A DNA stretch of 64,000 nucleotides from Candidatus Woesearchaeota archaeon (GCA_018675335.1 JABGYH010000007.1:404986-468985), one strand, 5' to 3'; counted from the first letter of the stretch, positions 43,885 to 55,478 are shown. Notes: generated by a model not told the origin, from the sequence alone. A program made the numbers and translations.

Positions 43885-46800
43885 ATGAAAAAAAAGAGGG
43901 TAGTATTAGCATTAATTCTAGTAGTATTAGTTTTGGCTTTAAGTTCGCAAGCAATAGCTGAACTTGGTTGTTGTTATACAATTGCTGGATGTGGATTTGT
44001 TGACGAATCTGCGTGTAGTGGTGGCTTTGAAAATAAACCTTGTGATCAAGTAGATTTTTGTGATGTAGTTGCATGTTGTCATGGCCAACCAGAATTACAA
44101 AATGCATTATACAGAGGAACTTGTGATGCATACTCTCAACAAATAGGGAATGTTCAATCTTTTTTTGTTTCAAAATACAAAACTGATTATTCAATTTATG
44201 AATCTGAAGCAACTTCTCAATGTTCATCAGGAGAACTTCCTTCTTGCCAATACACTTCATGTGGTCAAGCAAGTACTTATGATTGTTCATGTGGAACCGA
44301 AGCTACATCTGCTGGAAACTCTTGGTGTTGTGCAGGAGATAATTCTGTTTTTTCAAATAAAGCACAATGTTTGCAAAGTCCAAGTTGTCAATCAACTCAA
44401 TCTTATGCATTAACTGGTACTGTTACAAATCAAGACGGAGCAAAAGTTGCTGGAGCGACAATTACAACTGGACAAAAAATGACAGTTTCTCTTGAAGATG
44501 GTTCATATATAATTTCAGAACTTGACAATGGTCTTGTTGGAACAGTAATTGCTGCAAAAGGTGGAGCGATTCAATCAAAAAATTTTACTATTAATTCTCA
44601 AGATGCAATAATTAATTTTAATTTAACAATACAAGCACAATTAGTTGGCGAGGGTGAAGCGTTAATTAGTTGTGAAAATAATTATGATGATGATAAAGAC
44701 CAATTTAATTGGAACTCGACTGCAACTGGGCATGGCAATTATGCAGATATTTGCGATTCTGATTGTGGGACAGTAAACAAAACTGTTTTTTATCAATATT
44801 ATGAATCACAAAAAGAAGAAAGTTGTGAAGATCAAGTTGATAATGATTGTGATGGAAAAGTTGATTGTGAAGATTCTGATTGTAATTCTAATTCCGCATG
44901 TAAACCAACATTTTGTGGAGATAACGTAACTCAATTTCCAAATTCAAATAATTTATTTGAACAATGCGATGCAGTTTATGATTTAAATGGGCAACTAATC
45001 TCTGGAACTGATGAAGTTTGTCCAGGACAATGTTACGCTCCTGGAACTGCAAATCAATGTACTTGTAAATACGAACCAGTTTGTGGGAATGCAATAATTG
45101 ATGAACCACAAGAACAATGCGATGGAGAATATAATGCAGTATCCTTATTTTGGAATCCAGGAACCTATGTTTCTTTAGGTGCGCCTAATGGTTGTGGTGA
45201 ACTTGAATGTGGTTTACCTGGATCTGCTTATGCATGTCAATGTCCCCCTCCTCAACTTTGTGGGAATGGAATTGTTGAAGCGCCTGAGCAATGCGATCCT
45301 GGAAGTGATGAAACTAATTTTTGTCCTGGAGCTGAAGGTGATGAGGGTTGTACTCCTAATTGTTTATGTCCTCAAGCACCATTTGAATGTGGCAATAATT
45401 TGCTTGAACCTGGAGAAGACTGTGATGGTATGTGGGATGATGAAACAAATGTTTGGTCAAATTTTAAAACAAGAAAATTTGGTTGTGAGCGAGAATATTG
45501 TGGGTGGCCAGGAATTGCAATAAATAGTGAACAAATTCCTGGAGCAGATGAGGGAGAATTTTTTCCACACCAATGTGGGTGTCCATCTGTTTGTAAATTA
45601 GATCCTCCTGGACCAAATATTACTAATATTACAACTGAAACGTTTATCAAAAAATTTGATTTAACTTGGGATGATGAATGTGGATTTGAAATGAATTCTA
45701 GTATCAAATATAATGTTTATCGATGTGATCTCTCAAATGGAGACAATTGTACTGAATGGGATCCTGAGTGGGCAATTATTGATACCTTATTGCCTAATAA
45801 ACGAGAATATGAAGATACTACGATTGAACCTGATAAAAATTATTGTTATTATATTGAAGGAATTTATGACACTTTAGAATCGGGAAATAGTATTAAACCG
45901 TTAAAACCTTTAAACATTATGTGTAAACGTTCGGGAAATTCTGAATGTTATGACCTAAAAAATAATCATGGCGCACTTGCAACAGAATTTTGTGGACAAT
46001 TAAATAATAATGTTCGTTCAACTTGCGATATTGAAAATTATATAATTAATGTTACTGATGAATATCAACATAATTGTAATGAACCACAGACAGTTGCAGA
46101 GATTGTAACTAATTTTGTTTGTGTTGGATATTATGGGACTAATTCAGATCTTGAAGGAAAAACTAGGTGTGTTCCTGAATCTTTTTGTAGTGGTTGTGGA
46201 GATCCATTTGGTTTATTTTCTTTTTTTCCTGACGCTATTTATGGTGAAGCATTAGAAGGCGGACACATGAAACGAAGTTGTAATTTAATAAGTTCTTGTT
46301 TTTTAGATAGCTCAAATACTAATGTTGATTATTTTAGGCAAATACAATATGATTTTAGTTGTTATGATTATCATTCAGAACGCGCTTGCTTTGAAGATGC
46401 GAAAGGTGTTGGAAATTGCGGGTGGAATTATTCTGAAAAATATGGTGAAATTGGAATTGGTGTTTGTAAATCAAATATTGTTGAAGAACAAGAATGTGAT
46501 CGTTGCCATCAACACCCCAATAAAATATATGGTAAATGTGAAAAAGATATTTGCCAATTATATGGTAGGTGTTATTATAATCATGAAGATTATCCTGGTC
46601 AGTATACTGATAATTATGACGTTGGAAAAGCAGATGCATTACAAACAAAATATGATCTTTACCAATGTATTCCTGAAAGAGAAACAACTTGTTTAAGTTA
46701 TGATTTTCGTGAGGATTGTATAAACAGTGAGGGAATATACTCTTTAGATGGGAAAAATCAATTATTAAATAATTCATTTGATTTTAATGTAACTCAATAT

Positions 46801-49800
46801 GTTCGTAATAATTATGATAAAAAACCTATTCAAAATGTTAATCATGGTTTCATTTCTGATGTGTTAGGATATAAAGTTAATTCTAATCCTTCAATAGGAA
46901 CTAATACTTTTTTAAAATTAAATGGGACTAATAAAGTTTTAACCAAAAGTGATGACTATTTTGGATTTGGGAAATGTCAATGGGATGGAAAAGGAAAAAA
47001 CATTTATGTTGATAATGGTTCTGTAGTTGAAATTCATCAATACTGTGGAAAAAATTCAGATAATGATCCAAATTTAGTTGAATATCAATCAGAGTCATTA
47101 GAAGATCATAAAAAAACACTTGAAGCTATGGGTATTAATATTTCTGAAGAAGACTTTTCTAATTTTACTCAAGAACAATGGAATTATTTCGTTCCTGATT
47201 GTGGTTATGATCCAACTTGGCAAACAAATATTAACATACTAGATGATCTTTCTTGTAGAAAAGATTTTACAAATCCAACAACCACCATCACTCACGCTCC
47301 AAAAATAAAAGGAGAATTTAGTTTAGACGCATCAATATTTGATGATTCCCTTAATTATTCAATTCCAATACATTATCCTAAAACTTATGTTTGTGTTGTT
47401 TCATCAAATAATTTGTTAACTGATGGCTCATATGATTATTGTTATCCTAATGGAACTTCAACAAAAATATATGGATCAAAAAACAAAGTAAGTTTTGAAA
47501 ATGTAGGTTATGATGTCGAGTATAATTTTTCAATAAAAGGATTTGAAACAGGATGGCACAGATTCTATTATTTCTCAGAAGACATATCACACAATTTAGA
47601 AGTTGTAAAAAACTTTTCAGTATTTATTGATGCAGATGCGCCAAATATAACTTTTGAATTTTCAAATAAAAGTTTTGAAATATTTGATGATGAATGGAGA
47701 ACAAACCTTTCCATGAAAATGACTACTGATGAAAATGCAACTTGTGACACAGATATGTTCATCAATGATAACGTATCAATTTATCCAATACAAAAAATAT
47801 ATCACGAATTTAAAGAAGCAGATCAAAGTTGGGAAAAAGTATATGATCATATGATAGATTCAGAATATCGACTTTGGTATCGGTGTGAAGATGAAGTTGG
47901 AAATGTTAAAGAAGAAAATATAACAATAATAATTGATGGAGATAAATCAATTACTAATCCTAGACCAAAAGGAACTTGGAATGTATCTGAGTTATACCTT
48001 CGAGTAAATACTGGAAAATCTGCAGTTTGTAAACATATGCTACATAGTTCTGATGTTGAGTATTCCGGCTTTGAATGGAATGCAACAATGAACATGACTC
48101 AAGTTGCAAAAGAATCACACATGTTAAGTTTATTTAATCTTGCAGGCATGCAACAATTCGCAGAAGACACATTAGGTGATGAACCAAGCACGCTTCATAG
48201 AGAACTTGAAGAGGGACTAACAACTGGATTTTACAGATACTATGTTAAATGCATGATGGAAGAAAAAGCTCGAGGAAACAAAGGCGATGAAATTCGATTT
48301 GCAGTAGATCTTAAACATCCAACAACAATAACACTTCCAGATCAAGATAACTATCAAGGATGGTATAATGCTGATGTTAATGTAGAACTTAAATGTGAAG
48401 ATTATCCAATTTATGGACTGGGATACTCTTGGGAATTTGGGTGTAAATCTAAAGAAGATACTTATTATTGCATAGGACGCGATTGCGATGAATACGAAAA
48501 TTATTTCTTATATGATAATCCAATAAAATTTTCAGAAGAAGGCGAAAACTATATCTCCTTTTATTCAATTGACAAAGGAGGAAACGTTGAACCTGTTGTT
48601 GAAAATAAATTATTTAATCTAGATAAAACTCCTGCAAATTTAACTTTACAATTTTTTGAAGGAAATGAAGAAGAAGATATAATCCGCGCAGGAATACCCT
48701 ATCATGTTATAGTTACCGCATCAAAAGATTTTATTAGTCCAGGAGTTGACATACCAAAAATAACATACACGTCAGCACCATCATTATTTACTGGAGAAAT
48801 ATTATTATTTCCAACAAATGATTCAAAAGTTTATCAAGGATTTTTTAACATACCATTCATTAATGATAATTTAGGTTTTGAAGGATCAGGATTTTTTTCA
48901 GTAGAAGGACATGATAATCATAATGTTTACACAACCGATACATTTGAATTTCCAATTGATACAAAACCGCCAACACAACCAGTATTATCCCCTCATTTTG
49001 ATGATTATTCCAATGATGAATTAAATTATTCATTATATAAATTTAACAATACTTACTATACTAACATGCCAGTTCTTGCAGTAACTGGATACACCGATGA
49101 ATTACTTGATATAATTACAGTATCCGATTCAGAATTTGTTCATAAAAATTATACATTTACTCAGTATGCAAATCCAACAGAACAAGTACATGATGATAAC
49201 ATAATTTTAGCATTTTCAGACACTCATGATATACGAGTAAATGGAGACATAACCAATTTAGTAACATCAGATGATTTCTTAGGTTTTATGCAACAACAAG
49301 AAGAAATAGGACCTAGGCGCGCGTATGGAGATTATGGAAAATTTTATGATATAGTTTCAGTAGATTATGTTCCTGGAGATAATCAATATACACAAATTAT
49401 GGTATTTCCAAAACTAGAAGAATCATATAATCAAAACAGTAAAATACATTTTTACTCAAAAGAATATCCTTTGTACTGGTTTAATGTTGAATTACAATTA
49501 ACACCATATAGAGAAACATTATTTTACATAAAATCATATGATAAGTCAGGCAATTTAGTGAGGCTACCAACAATTTATGATGATCCGCAAGTATTTAAAA
49601 TATTTTTTGATCCTGATAAACCTCAAGTTCATCAACACTATCCAAATGATGGAACCACATCTGAAAACACATTTAGAATTAGTTTAATTGTAACTGAAGA
49701 TGGAGATGAATCAGGACTTAATTATGATTCAGTAGAATTTGTAATAAATGGGGGCCCGCACTTAGATGAAATCGTTCCTGCAAATATTACTAGGTTGACT

Positions 49801-51030
49801 GAACTTGAAAATAATACTGAGAGCACATTATTTTATGGTAAAAAAGTTTATGAAATATTTTACGAAGTTTCCGATTTAGATGATGGCACATATGATGTTT
49901 CAATAACTGCAACTGACTTAGCAGGAAACTCATTAAGTGAAGAATTAGAAGACGCATCATGGGAATTTATTGTAGATCAACAAGCACCAATAAGTCCTGA
50001 ATTTAGTTTAGTTGGTGGATTTTCTGAACCAGTAGAATTAAGTTTACCTGATTCAAATCCTAGGTGGTATGTGAATAAACCAAATCCAATGTTTAAGTTA
50101 GATTTTTCAGAAAATAATGACCCTGTAACTGTAACGTCAGTAAATTTATTTTCAAAATTCCCTGATTCAACTGATGATGCGACGTGTTCTGCAATTAATG
50201 GAAGTTTTAATGAATTTTTATGTTCATTTAATTTTCCAATTGATGATGAAAATCAAATTTATCAAGATTATTCATTTAATATTACTGCATTTAAAACACT
50301 TGATGATGGAACAGATTCTGACGATGGATTATTTGGTCCTTTTGAATTTACAATAGATCAACAAGCACCAAATTTCACTGTTGACACATTTAAAACAAGA
50401 ATTAGAACTGGCGAAACATATACTATTATTTTAGAAGTAAATAATGAATATCATCCATTAAATGCTAGCTTTGTTGCAGGACCACAAGAAGGAGAAGCAG
50501 TAGCGTATAAACAGAATGGGACAACAAAACTTTTTGATTATGACTGGAATGTTAATGTAAGTGAAAATGGAAATCATTCTTATGACTTAATATTATCTGA
50601 TTTTGCAGGAAATTCAAATGATTGGCACGGAAGTTTCTTGTTAGATAATATAAAACCAAATTTTACTGTAAATGTAGTTAATATCACAAATTTATTTGAA
50701 ATAAATGGAGTTTGGTACACATCAAATGGAAATTTAACTTTGAATGGAACTGTTGATTCTGACACTGCATTTGTGTGGGTTGCACCTGGAGACTATAACG
50801 AAACTACAGAAACATTTGATGATAAAAAAGATGGAACTCTTATTAAGAAAAATGGAACTCCATATGCATTTACAATTTCAATAATTTTATCAGGACAAAT
50901 TGGACAAGAGGTTACAAATATTTTTACAATACTTGTTGCTGATGAAGCAGGAAATATTCATATGAAAAACATAAACATAATTCAAGATTTAAAACAACCT
51001 GATGATCCAGAATTTTATATTCAACAATAA
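43885..51030 (+). CDS. Giant multi-domain secreted surface protein (2381 residues)
   Basis: A signal peptide is cleaved after AIA (residue 25). Cys-rich segments come next, then a carboxypeptidase regulatory-like domain (about 174-250, LTGTVTNQDGAKVAGATI). CDGKVDCEDSDC and repeated CGN-I-EPxEQCD motifs (about 310-545; myxococcal Cys-rich type) follow. A fibronectin III-like domain lies at about 573-668. The second half (about 1130-2375) is a chain of Ig-like domains with recurring TCDTDMF, YRLWYRCEDEVGN and IDQQAP linkers. There is no C-terminal anchor. It is probably an adhesin or S-layer-associated protein. Translation starts after a weak GGTG. It is the largest gene in the window. Confidence 0.85.
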   Translation: MKKKRVVLALILVVLVLALSSQAIAELGCCYTIAGCGFVDESACSGGFENKPCDQVDFCDVVACCHGQPELQNALYRGTCDAYSQQIGNVQSFFVSKYKTDYSIYESEATSQCSSGELPSCQYTSCGQASTYDCSCGTEATSAGNSWCCAGDNSVFSNKAQCLQSPSCQSTQSYALTGTVTNQDGAKVAGATITTGQKMTVSLEDGSYIISELDNGLVGTVIAAKGGAIQSKNFTINSQDAIINFNLTIQAQLVGEGEALISCENNYDDDKDQFNWNSTATGHGNYADICDSDCGTVNKTVFYQYYESQKEESCEDQVDNDCDGKVDCEDSDCNSNSACKPTFCGDNVTQFPNSNNLFEQCDAVYDLNGQLISGTDEVCPGQCYAPGTANQCTCKYEPVCGNAIIDEPQEQCDGEYNAVSLFWNPGTYVSLGAPNGCGELECGLPGSAYACQCPPPQLCGNGIVEAPEQCDPGSDETNFCPGAEGDEGCTPNCLCPQAPFECGNNLLEPGEDCDGMWDDETNVWSNFKTRKFGCEREYCGWPGIAINSEQIPGADEGEFFPHQCGCPSVCKLDPPGPNITNITTETFIKKFDLTWDDECGFEMNSSIKYNVYRCDLSNGDNCTEWDPEWAIIDTLLPNKREYEDTTIEPDKNYCYYIEGIYDTLESGNSIKPLKPLNIMCKRSGNSECYDLKNNHGALATEFCGQLNNNVRSTCDIENYIINVTDEYQHNCNEPQTVAEIVTNFVCVGYYGTNSDLEGKTRCVPESFCSGCGDPFGLFSFFPDAIYGEALEGGHMKRSCNLISSCFLDSSNTNVDYFRQIQYDFSCYDYHSERACFEDAKGVGNCGWNYSEKYGEIGIGVCKSNIVEEQECDRCHQHPNKIYGKCEKDICQLYGRCYYNHEDYPGQYTDNYDVGKADALQTKYDLYQCIPERETTCLSYDFREDCINSEGIYSLDGKNQLLNNSFDFNVTQYVRNNYDKKPIQNVNHGFISDVLGYKVNSNPSIGTNTFLKLNGTNKVLTKSDDYFGFGKCQWDGKGKNIYVDNGSVVEIHQYCGKNSDNDPNLVEYQSESLEDHKKTLEAMGINISEEDFSNFTQEQWNYFVPDCGYDPTWQTNINILDDLSCRKDFTNPTTTITHAPKIKGEFSLDASIFDDSLNYSIPIHYPKTYVCVVSSNNLLTDGSYDYCYPNGTSTKIYGSKNKVSFENVGYDVEYNFSIKGFETGWHRFYYFSEDISHNLEVVKNFSVFIDADAPNITFEFSNKSFEIFDDEWRTNLSMKMTTDENATCDTDMFINDNVSIYPIQKIYHEFKEADQSWEKVYDHMIDSEYRLWYRCEDEVGNVKEENITIIIDGDKSITNPRPKGTWNVSELYLRVNTGKSAVCKHMLHSSDVEYSGFEWNATMNMTQVAKESHMLSLFNLAGMQQFAEDTLGDEPSTLHRELEEGLTTGFYRYYVKCMMEEKARGNKGDEIRFAVDLKHPTTITLPDQDNYQGWYNADVNVELKCEDYPIYGLGYSWEFGCKSKEDTYYCIGRDCDEYENYFLYDNPIKFSEEGENYISFYSIDKGGNVEPVVENKLFNLDKTPANLTLQFFEGNEEEDIIRAGIPYHVIVTASKDFISPGVDIPKITYTSAPSLFTGEILLFPTNDSKVYQGFFNIPFINDNLGFEGSGFFSVEGHDNHNVYTTDTFEFPIDTKPPTQPVLSPHFDDYSNDELNYSLYKFNNTYYTNMPVLAVTGYTDELLDIITVSDSEFVHKNYTFTQYANPTEQVHDDNIILAFSDTHDIRVNGDITNLVTSDDFLGFMQQQEEIGPRRAYGDYGKFYDIVSVDYVPGDNQYTQIMVFPKLEESYNQNSKIHFYSKEYPLYWFNVELQLTPYRETLFYIKSYDKSGNLVRLPTIYDDPQVFKIFFDPDKPQVHQHYPNDGTTSENTFRISLIVTEDGDESGLNYDSVEFVINGGPHLDEIVPANITRLTELENNTESTLFYGKKVYEIFYEVSDLDDGTYDVSITATDLAGNSLSEELEDASWEFIVDQQAPISPEFSLVGGFSEPVELSLPDSNPRWYVNKPNPMFKLDFSENNDPVTVTSVNLFSKFPDSTDDATCSAINGSFNEFLCSFNFPIDDENQIYQDYSFNITAFKTLDDGTDSDDGLFGPFEFTIDQQAPNFTVDTFKTRIRTGETYTIILEVNNEYHPLNASFVAGPQEGEAVAYKQNGTTKLFDYDWNVNVSENGNHSYDLILSDFAGNSNDWHGSFLLDNIKPNFTVNVVNITNLFEINGVWYTSNGNLTLNGTVDSDTAFVWVAPGDYNETTETFDDKKDGTLIKKNGTPYAFTISIILSGQIGQEVTNIFTILVADEAGNIHMKNINIIQDLKQPDDPEFYIQQ

Positions 51031-51087
51031 TTTAAAAATTTTCAATTATTATTTATTATTTTATAATTTTTTCAAAGGAGAATAAAG

Positions 51088-54000
51088 ATGAAAAAAGAGG
51101 TACTAATACTCCTAGTAATTGTATTTACACTCATTCTACCCATTTCAATAGCAATAGACACATATGATGATGTCGTACCTCACATAACTGCAGATTTTCA
51201 AGAAAATGTAACTATCATAAATTCATCATTAATTAATATAGATGCAGGACAATCATACTCTTTAAGTAATAATTCTTTATTGGATATGCCTAAGAAACAA
51301 TATGTTTTTTTTCCAATTATCGCATTACAAAATGGAGTATATCAAATAACATTACAAGCAAAAGATCAAGTGGGAAATATTGGAACTTATTCCTGGCCAT
51401 TTGAAATCTATAAAAAACCAAATAGTGTGGAACTTTTAAAACCTAGACTCGGAGTATCAAATACAACTTATTTTGAAGTATTATTATCAACAGGAGAAAC
51501 TTCTTATTGTAAATCATCAAGTCAAGTACCACAATCATTCGAATCAATACTTTTAAAAAAATTTGATTTAACTGGAATTAGTTTATTAAATCCAGATACT
51601 TATGAGTCCACTCATAAATTTTTAAATTATACAATAACTCCCGCACCATCACAACCATTTTATGTTTATTGTAAAGATAATTTGGGTCGAGAAAATTTTA
51701 AGTCATTTACATTATATACTGATTTAACTCCTCCAAATATTGTAGCAAAAACTGCAAGTCCAAATCCTGTTTTAGAATATCCTGTTGAAGGAAAATTACG
51801 TTCGACAATAACTGCAATTACAAATGAACCTGCAATTTGTAAATACTCTTTAGATTCAAATGAAACATATTCTGATATGAGTGGTGAGTTTGATAATTGG
51901 ACTCAGATATATGATTTGATTGAATATTCTGATGATTTGTTTAATAGTTTCACTACAGAAAATAAAGTAACTTTAGAATACCCTTCAAACATTACCAAAC
52001 AAGATTTCAAATATTATATTATTTGTGAAGATCGTGCAGGCTGGAAATCAACAAAAAAAGAATTCACTCTAAAAGTAGATTTAACTTCAGCACTTTCAAT
52101 AAAAATTGAAACTCCTCCAAGTGCAACAAACAACCCTGCAGTTTTTTTAAACATAACAACAAACAAAAGAGCATACTGTTTATACAAAACAGGAAATAAT
52201 ACTTATGATTCAGGACAGATGAGTAGTTCCTCAGTAAATCTTGCAAATACGCACACAAAAAACTTAGGAACATTATCCTCTGGAACTTATTCATACAAAT
52301 TTAGGTGTATTGTTCCTCCTGCAGGAGAAGTAGAACAACAAAGTAAAGAAAAATCATATACTTTCATAATTGATACAACTCCCCCTAGTAAACCAATAAT
52401 TAATACAACTGACTTTGTTTGTAAACACGAACTTAGCGGATCATTTCTAGCAAACGATACTCATACGAGCATAGATGAATATGTTTGGCAAATATTTACT
52501 AGCGGTCTTGTTTTAGCAAATGGAACAAGTTCTGACACCGTCACTGTTTCAAAAACAAACAACGGATCCAATTTTGTACTTGACAAAGAAAAACAATATT
52601 TTTTCAAAGTATATGCAATCGATGCAGCAGGAAATTCTGGACAAACCGCTGATTCTTTACCAATAAGCTATGATGATACTGGAATTAAATGTGACACAAC
52701 TCCCCCTACAATAACTGTTGATAAAAGTCCTCTTGGAGAATCAGTAATCATAAATTGTTATGATAATCAATCCGGTTGCGGAATTATGAATTATGGTGTC
52801 GCGCTACAAGAACCTTGTAATGTATCCAAAGTAAATTTTGCACCAGTTACAATTCCTCTAACTAGCACAATTATTGTTTGTTGGGATGTATCTGATATAA
52901 AAGGAAATGTGAACAAAGGAGTAAAAAAAATAGTAGTTAATGGAACTGGACTTGATAGTTCATTAATGGAATGTATTGGTGGAACTGATAATGATGGTGA
53001 TGGACGAGGAGAATTATGTCCTGCAGGGCCTGATTGTGATGATACTGATTCAAATTTTTACATTGGTTGCTTATCTGGTTGTGTACAAGACACTGATGGT
53101 GATAAATACGGTCGAGGATGCACTATTGGCAATGATTGTCATGATCGAGATGAAAATTTAACAACAATTTGTCCTAATGGGTGCGTTTCTGATAATGATG
53201 GAGATGAATACGGTCTTGGTTGTAGTAAAGGACATGATTGTCGAGGAATAGCATTCCCTAAAACTAATTATTGTCCTAATGGATGTATATCTGATAATGA
53301 TGGGGATAATTATGGATTTGGTTGTCCTGCGGGACTTGATTGTAATGGTGAAGATCCAAACTTTTTAACACAATGCACTAATGGTTGCATCTCTGATCTT
53401 GATGGAGATGGATATGGAATTGGATGCGAGACAGGGCCTGATTGTAATGGCGCAGATCAAACAACCAATGCAGGTTGTGAAAATTTATGCATTAATGATG
53501 AAGACGGAGATGGTTATGGATTTGGGTGCACTCTTGGGTCTGATTGTGATAATGTAAATCAACTTTATACCACTGAGTGTCCTGATGGTTGTTTAGTAGA
53601 TAATGATGGTGACGGATATGGTTGGGGAGAATGTAGCCCGGATTGTGATGATACTGATTATTCATTAAACATGGACTGTGTTGATACAACAAACTGCGTA
53701 GTTGATCTAGACGGTGATGGAATGGGGCTTGGTTGCGAGGCAGGACCTGATTGTAATGACTTAGATACGTCAGTAGATAATACTCAATGCGTTGTTAATT
53801 GTAGTTTTGATTTAGATTGTGATAGGCTACCTGATAATTGGGAACAAAAATACTCTCTTAATGAAACACTAATTAACGAAATGGAAGATCCAGATTCTGA
53901 TGAAATAATAAATCTTGACGAATATAGACAAAATTCAGATCCTACAAAAAAAGACGAAAAACAAGTTTCACAAGAATCAGAAACAAAATTTAATCCCGAC

Positions 54001-55356
54001 GAAGATGGAGATGGAATACTGGATGAATGTGAAAGTCGAAATCCTAGTGTATTATCAAACAAAGATCTTTATGATGCAGATAAAGATCCTGATGCAGATG
54101 GATTAACAAACAAAGAAGAATGCGCATACATTCAAGGACTTTGTAGTTATGGAACAAATCCTGCCAAAGCAGACACTGATGGGGATGGTGCCAATGATAA
54201 AAAAGAAATTGATGCATTAACTGATCCGTGTGATCCAACTGACAAACCAAGTTCAGGAATGGGACTTTGGCTAATACTATTAGGTTTACTTTTAATTATT
54301 GTTAGCACTTGTTTTATAGTATACAAAAAATATTATTTAATTTTAATTGCTCCTCCTCCTGCACCAGTTCAAAATCAACAAGTTGCAAAACCACTCTTTA
54401 GAAGAACTGCAATAAAACATCCTATGAATCATCCAGGCGCAGGCAAATTTCCTTTACGAAGACCACATAAACCTTCAGGCCCGAGATTATCTCATGATAA
54501 ATATGCTGATTCAGTAAAATCTAAATTAGAAGAAAGAAAAAAAATGCTAGATGTGTTTGGAGACCGAAAAAAAGTCGAACACAGCAAAATTATGGAAAAA
54601 CTTGCACGTAAAAAAGAAGAAAAAGTTCATCTCAAACCATTAAGAAAAAATGATTCTCCAAAACCCCAAGTTGTTGAAAAGCTTGAAGAAAAGAAAATAG
54701 AGCCTGAGCACATAAAACAATTAAATAAAGTAATTGATGGTGGCGCGTTTGATAAATTAACTGATCTTACAAAAAAACAAGTAGATGAATTTGGAAAACT
54801 TGCAGGGATTGTTGCACAAAGAGCAGAACAAAAGAAAAAGTTATCTGATGATCAAGTTCACAAACTAGCAAAAATTACTCAAAAACTCGAAGAACATAAA
54901 CTTAAGAAAAAAGAAGTAGAAAAGGCAGTTAAATCTGCAGATTTTGATAAGTTAGACAATTTTTTGAATACAAAACAACAACTAAAAACATTCATGAGAG
55001 ATTTCAAAGAAGATCAAACAAAGAAAAAAGTAGAAGAAAAAGCCGAGGAAGACGCATTTGATTCATTGTCTAAACTCTCAGGGCAACACGCATCTAAAAA
55101 AACTGCAATGGATAAACTCTCCGAACTCAGAGGAGATGAGTCAAAACAAGAATTATTTGAAACAGTCAAAAAGATGAGTAAAGAGGCTCATGTTGATAAA
55201 AATGTATTTCAAGTTTTATTAAATTATTTAATGAAAAGTGGAAAAATAAATAAAAAAGAAGTTGCAGAATTATTATTTGACTTAGAAAAACAAAAAGTCT
55301 TTGATTCAAAAGATATAGCAGATGTATTTTTTAACTTAGGACTTCGAAATAATTAG
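51088..55356 (+). CDS. Surface protein with eight MopE-type repeats and a cytoplasmic charged tail
   Basis: The 1422-residue protein has a signal peptide (1-22) and Ig-like domains related to those of the gene upstream (about 100-600). Eight tandem ~35-residue Cys/Asp repeats (about 627-905) follow the pattern D-DGD-YG-GC...G-DC. Two or three further Ca-type motifs follow (DEDGDGILDEC, ADTDGDGAND). One transmembrane segment lies near 1057-1085. The C-terminal ~335 residues are Lys/Glu-rich helical, with a likely coiled coil. It therefore spans the membrane, with metal-binding repeats outside and a charged tail inside. AAGGAG precedes the start 57 bp after the previous stop. Confidence 0.85.
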   Translation: MKKEVLILLVIVFTLILPISIAIDTYDDVVPHITADFQENVTIINSSLINIDAGQSYSLSNNSLLDMPKKQYVFFPIIALQNGVYQITLQAKDQVGNIGTYSWPFEIYKKPNSVELLKPRLGVSNTTYFEVLLSTGETSYCKSSSQVPQSFESILLKKFDLTGISLLNPDTYESTHKFLNYTITPAPSQPFYVYCKDNLGRENFKSFTLYTDLTPPNIVAKTASPNPVLEYPVEGKLRSTITAITNEPAICKYSLDSNETYSDMSGEFDNWTQIYDLIEYSDDLFNSFTTENKVTLEYPSNITKQDFKYYIICEDRAGWKSTKKEFTLKVDLTSALSIKIETPPSATNNPAVFLNITTNKRAYCLYKTGNNTYDSGQMSSSSVNLANTHTKNLGTLSSGTYSYKFRCIVPPAGEVEQQSKEKSYTFIIDTTPPSKPIINTTDFVCKHELSGSFLANDTHTSIDEYVWQIFTSGLVLANGTSSDTVTVSKTNNGSNFVLDKEKQYFFKVYAIDAAGNSGQTADSLPISYDDTGIKCDTTPPTITVDKSPLGESVIINCYDNQSGCGIMNYGVALQEPCNVSKVNFAPVTIPLTSTIIVCWDVSDIKGNVNKGVKKIVVNGTGLDSSLMECIGGTDNDGDGRGELCPAGPDCDDTDSNFYIGCLSGCVQDTDGDKYGRGCTIGNDCHDRDENLTTICPNGCVSDNDGDEYGLGCSKGHDCRGIAFPKTNYCPNGCISDNDGDNYGFGCPAGLDCNGEDPNFLTQCTNGCISDLDGDGYGIGCETGPDCNGADQTTNAGCENLCINDEDGDGYGFGCTLGSDCDNVNQLYTTECPDGCLVDNDGDGYGWGECSPDCDDTDYSLNMDCVDTTNCVVDLDGDGMGLGCEAGPDCNDLDTSVDNTQCVVNCSFDLDCDRLPDNWEQKYSLNETLINEMEDPDSDEIINLDEYRQNSDPTKKDEKQVSQESETKFNPDEDGDGILDECESRNPSVLSNKDLYDADKDPDADGLTNKEECAYIQGLCSYGTNPAKADTDGDGANDKKEIDALTDPCDPTDKPSSGMGLWLILLGLLLIIVSTCFIVYKKYYLILIAPPPAPVQNQQVAKPLFRRTAIKHPMNHPGAGKFPLRRPHKPSGPRLSHDKYADSVKSKLEERKKMLDVFGDRKKVEHSKIMEKLARKKEEKVHLKPLRKNDSPKPQVVEKLEEKKIEPEHIKQLNKVIDGGAFDKLTDLTKKQVDEFGKLAGIVAQRAEQKKKLSDDQVHKLAKITQKLEEHKLKKKEVEKAVKSADFDKLDNFLNTKQQLKTFMRDFKEDQTKKKVEEKAEEDAFDSLSKLSGQHASKKTAMDKLSELRGDESKQELFETVKKMSKEAHVDKNVFQVLLNYLMKSGKINKKEVAELLFDLEKQKVFDSKDIADVFFNLGLRNN
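52966..53800 (+). repeat. Eight degenerate coding repeats (MopE-type, about 105 bp)
   Basis: At protein level the units share a D-X-D-G-D core followed by G-GC and a DC pair; at DNA level they keep GATGGNGATGGNTATGG-like cores. The repeat is coding, not an array of spacers. Confidence 0.7.
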
Positions 55357-55478
55357 GCAAACATTAATTAAGAGTTATGATTAAATAATAATTATTATAA
55401 ACAAAGAATAACTATTGATTATTATTTAATTATAAATAAAAATTATGATGTCAAAATAATGTTTTGAGGTGATTTAAG

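Noticed and set aside
44150..45707. Overlapping ORFs on both strands of the 2381-residue gene
   Set aside because: They have low-complexity Leu/His/Asn-rich translations, no ribosome sites, and lie entirely within a gene with clear domains.
52966..53800. CRISPR-like regularly spaced repeats
   Set aside because: The repeats are in-frame Cys/Asp coding units of variable sequence inside a long open reading frame; there are no identical repeats with unique spacers and no cas genes.
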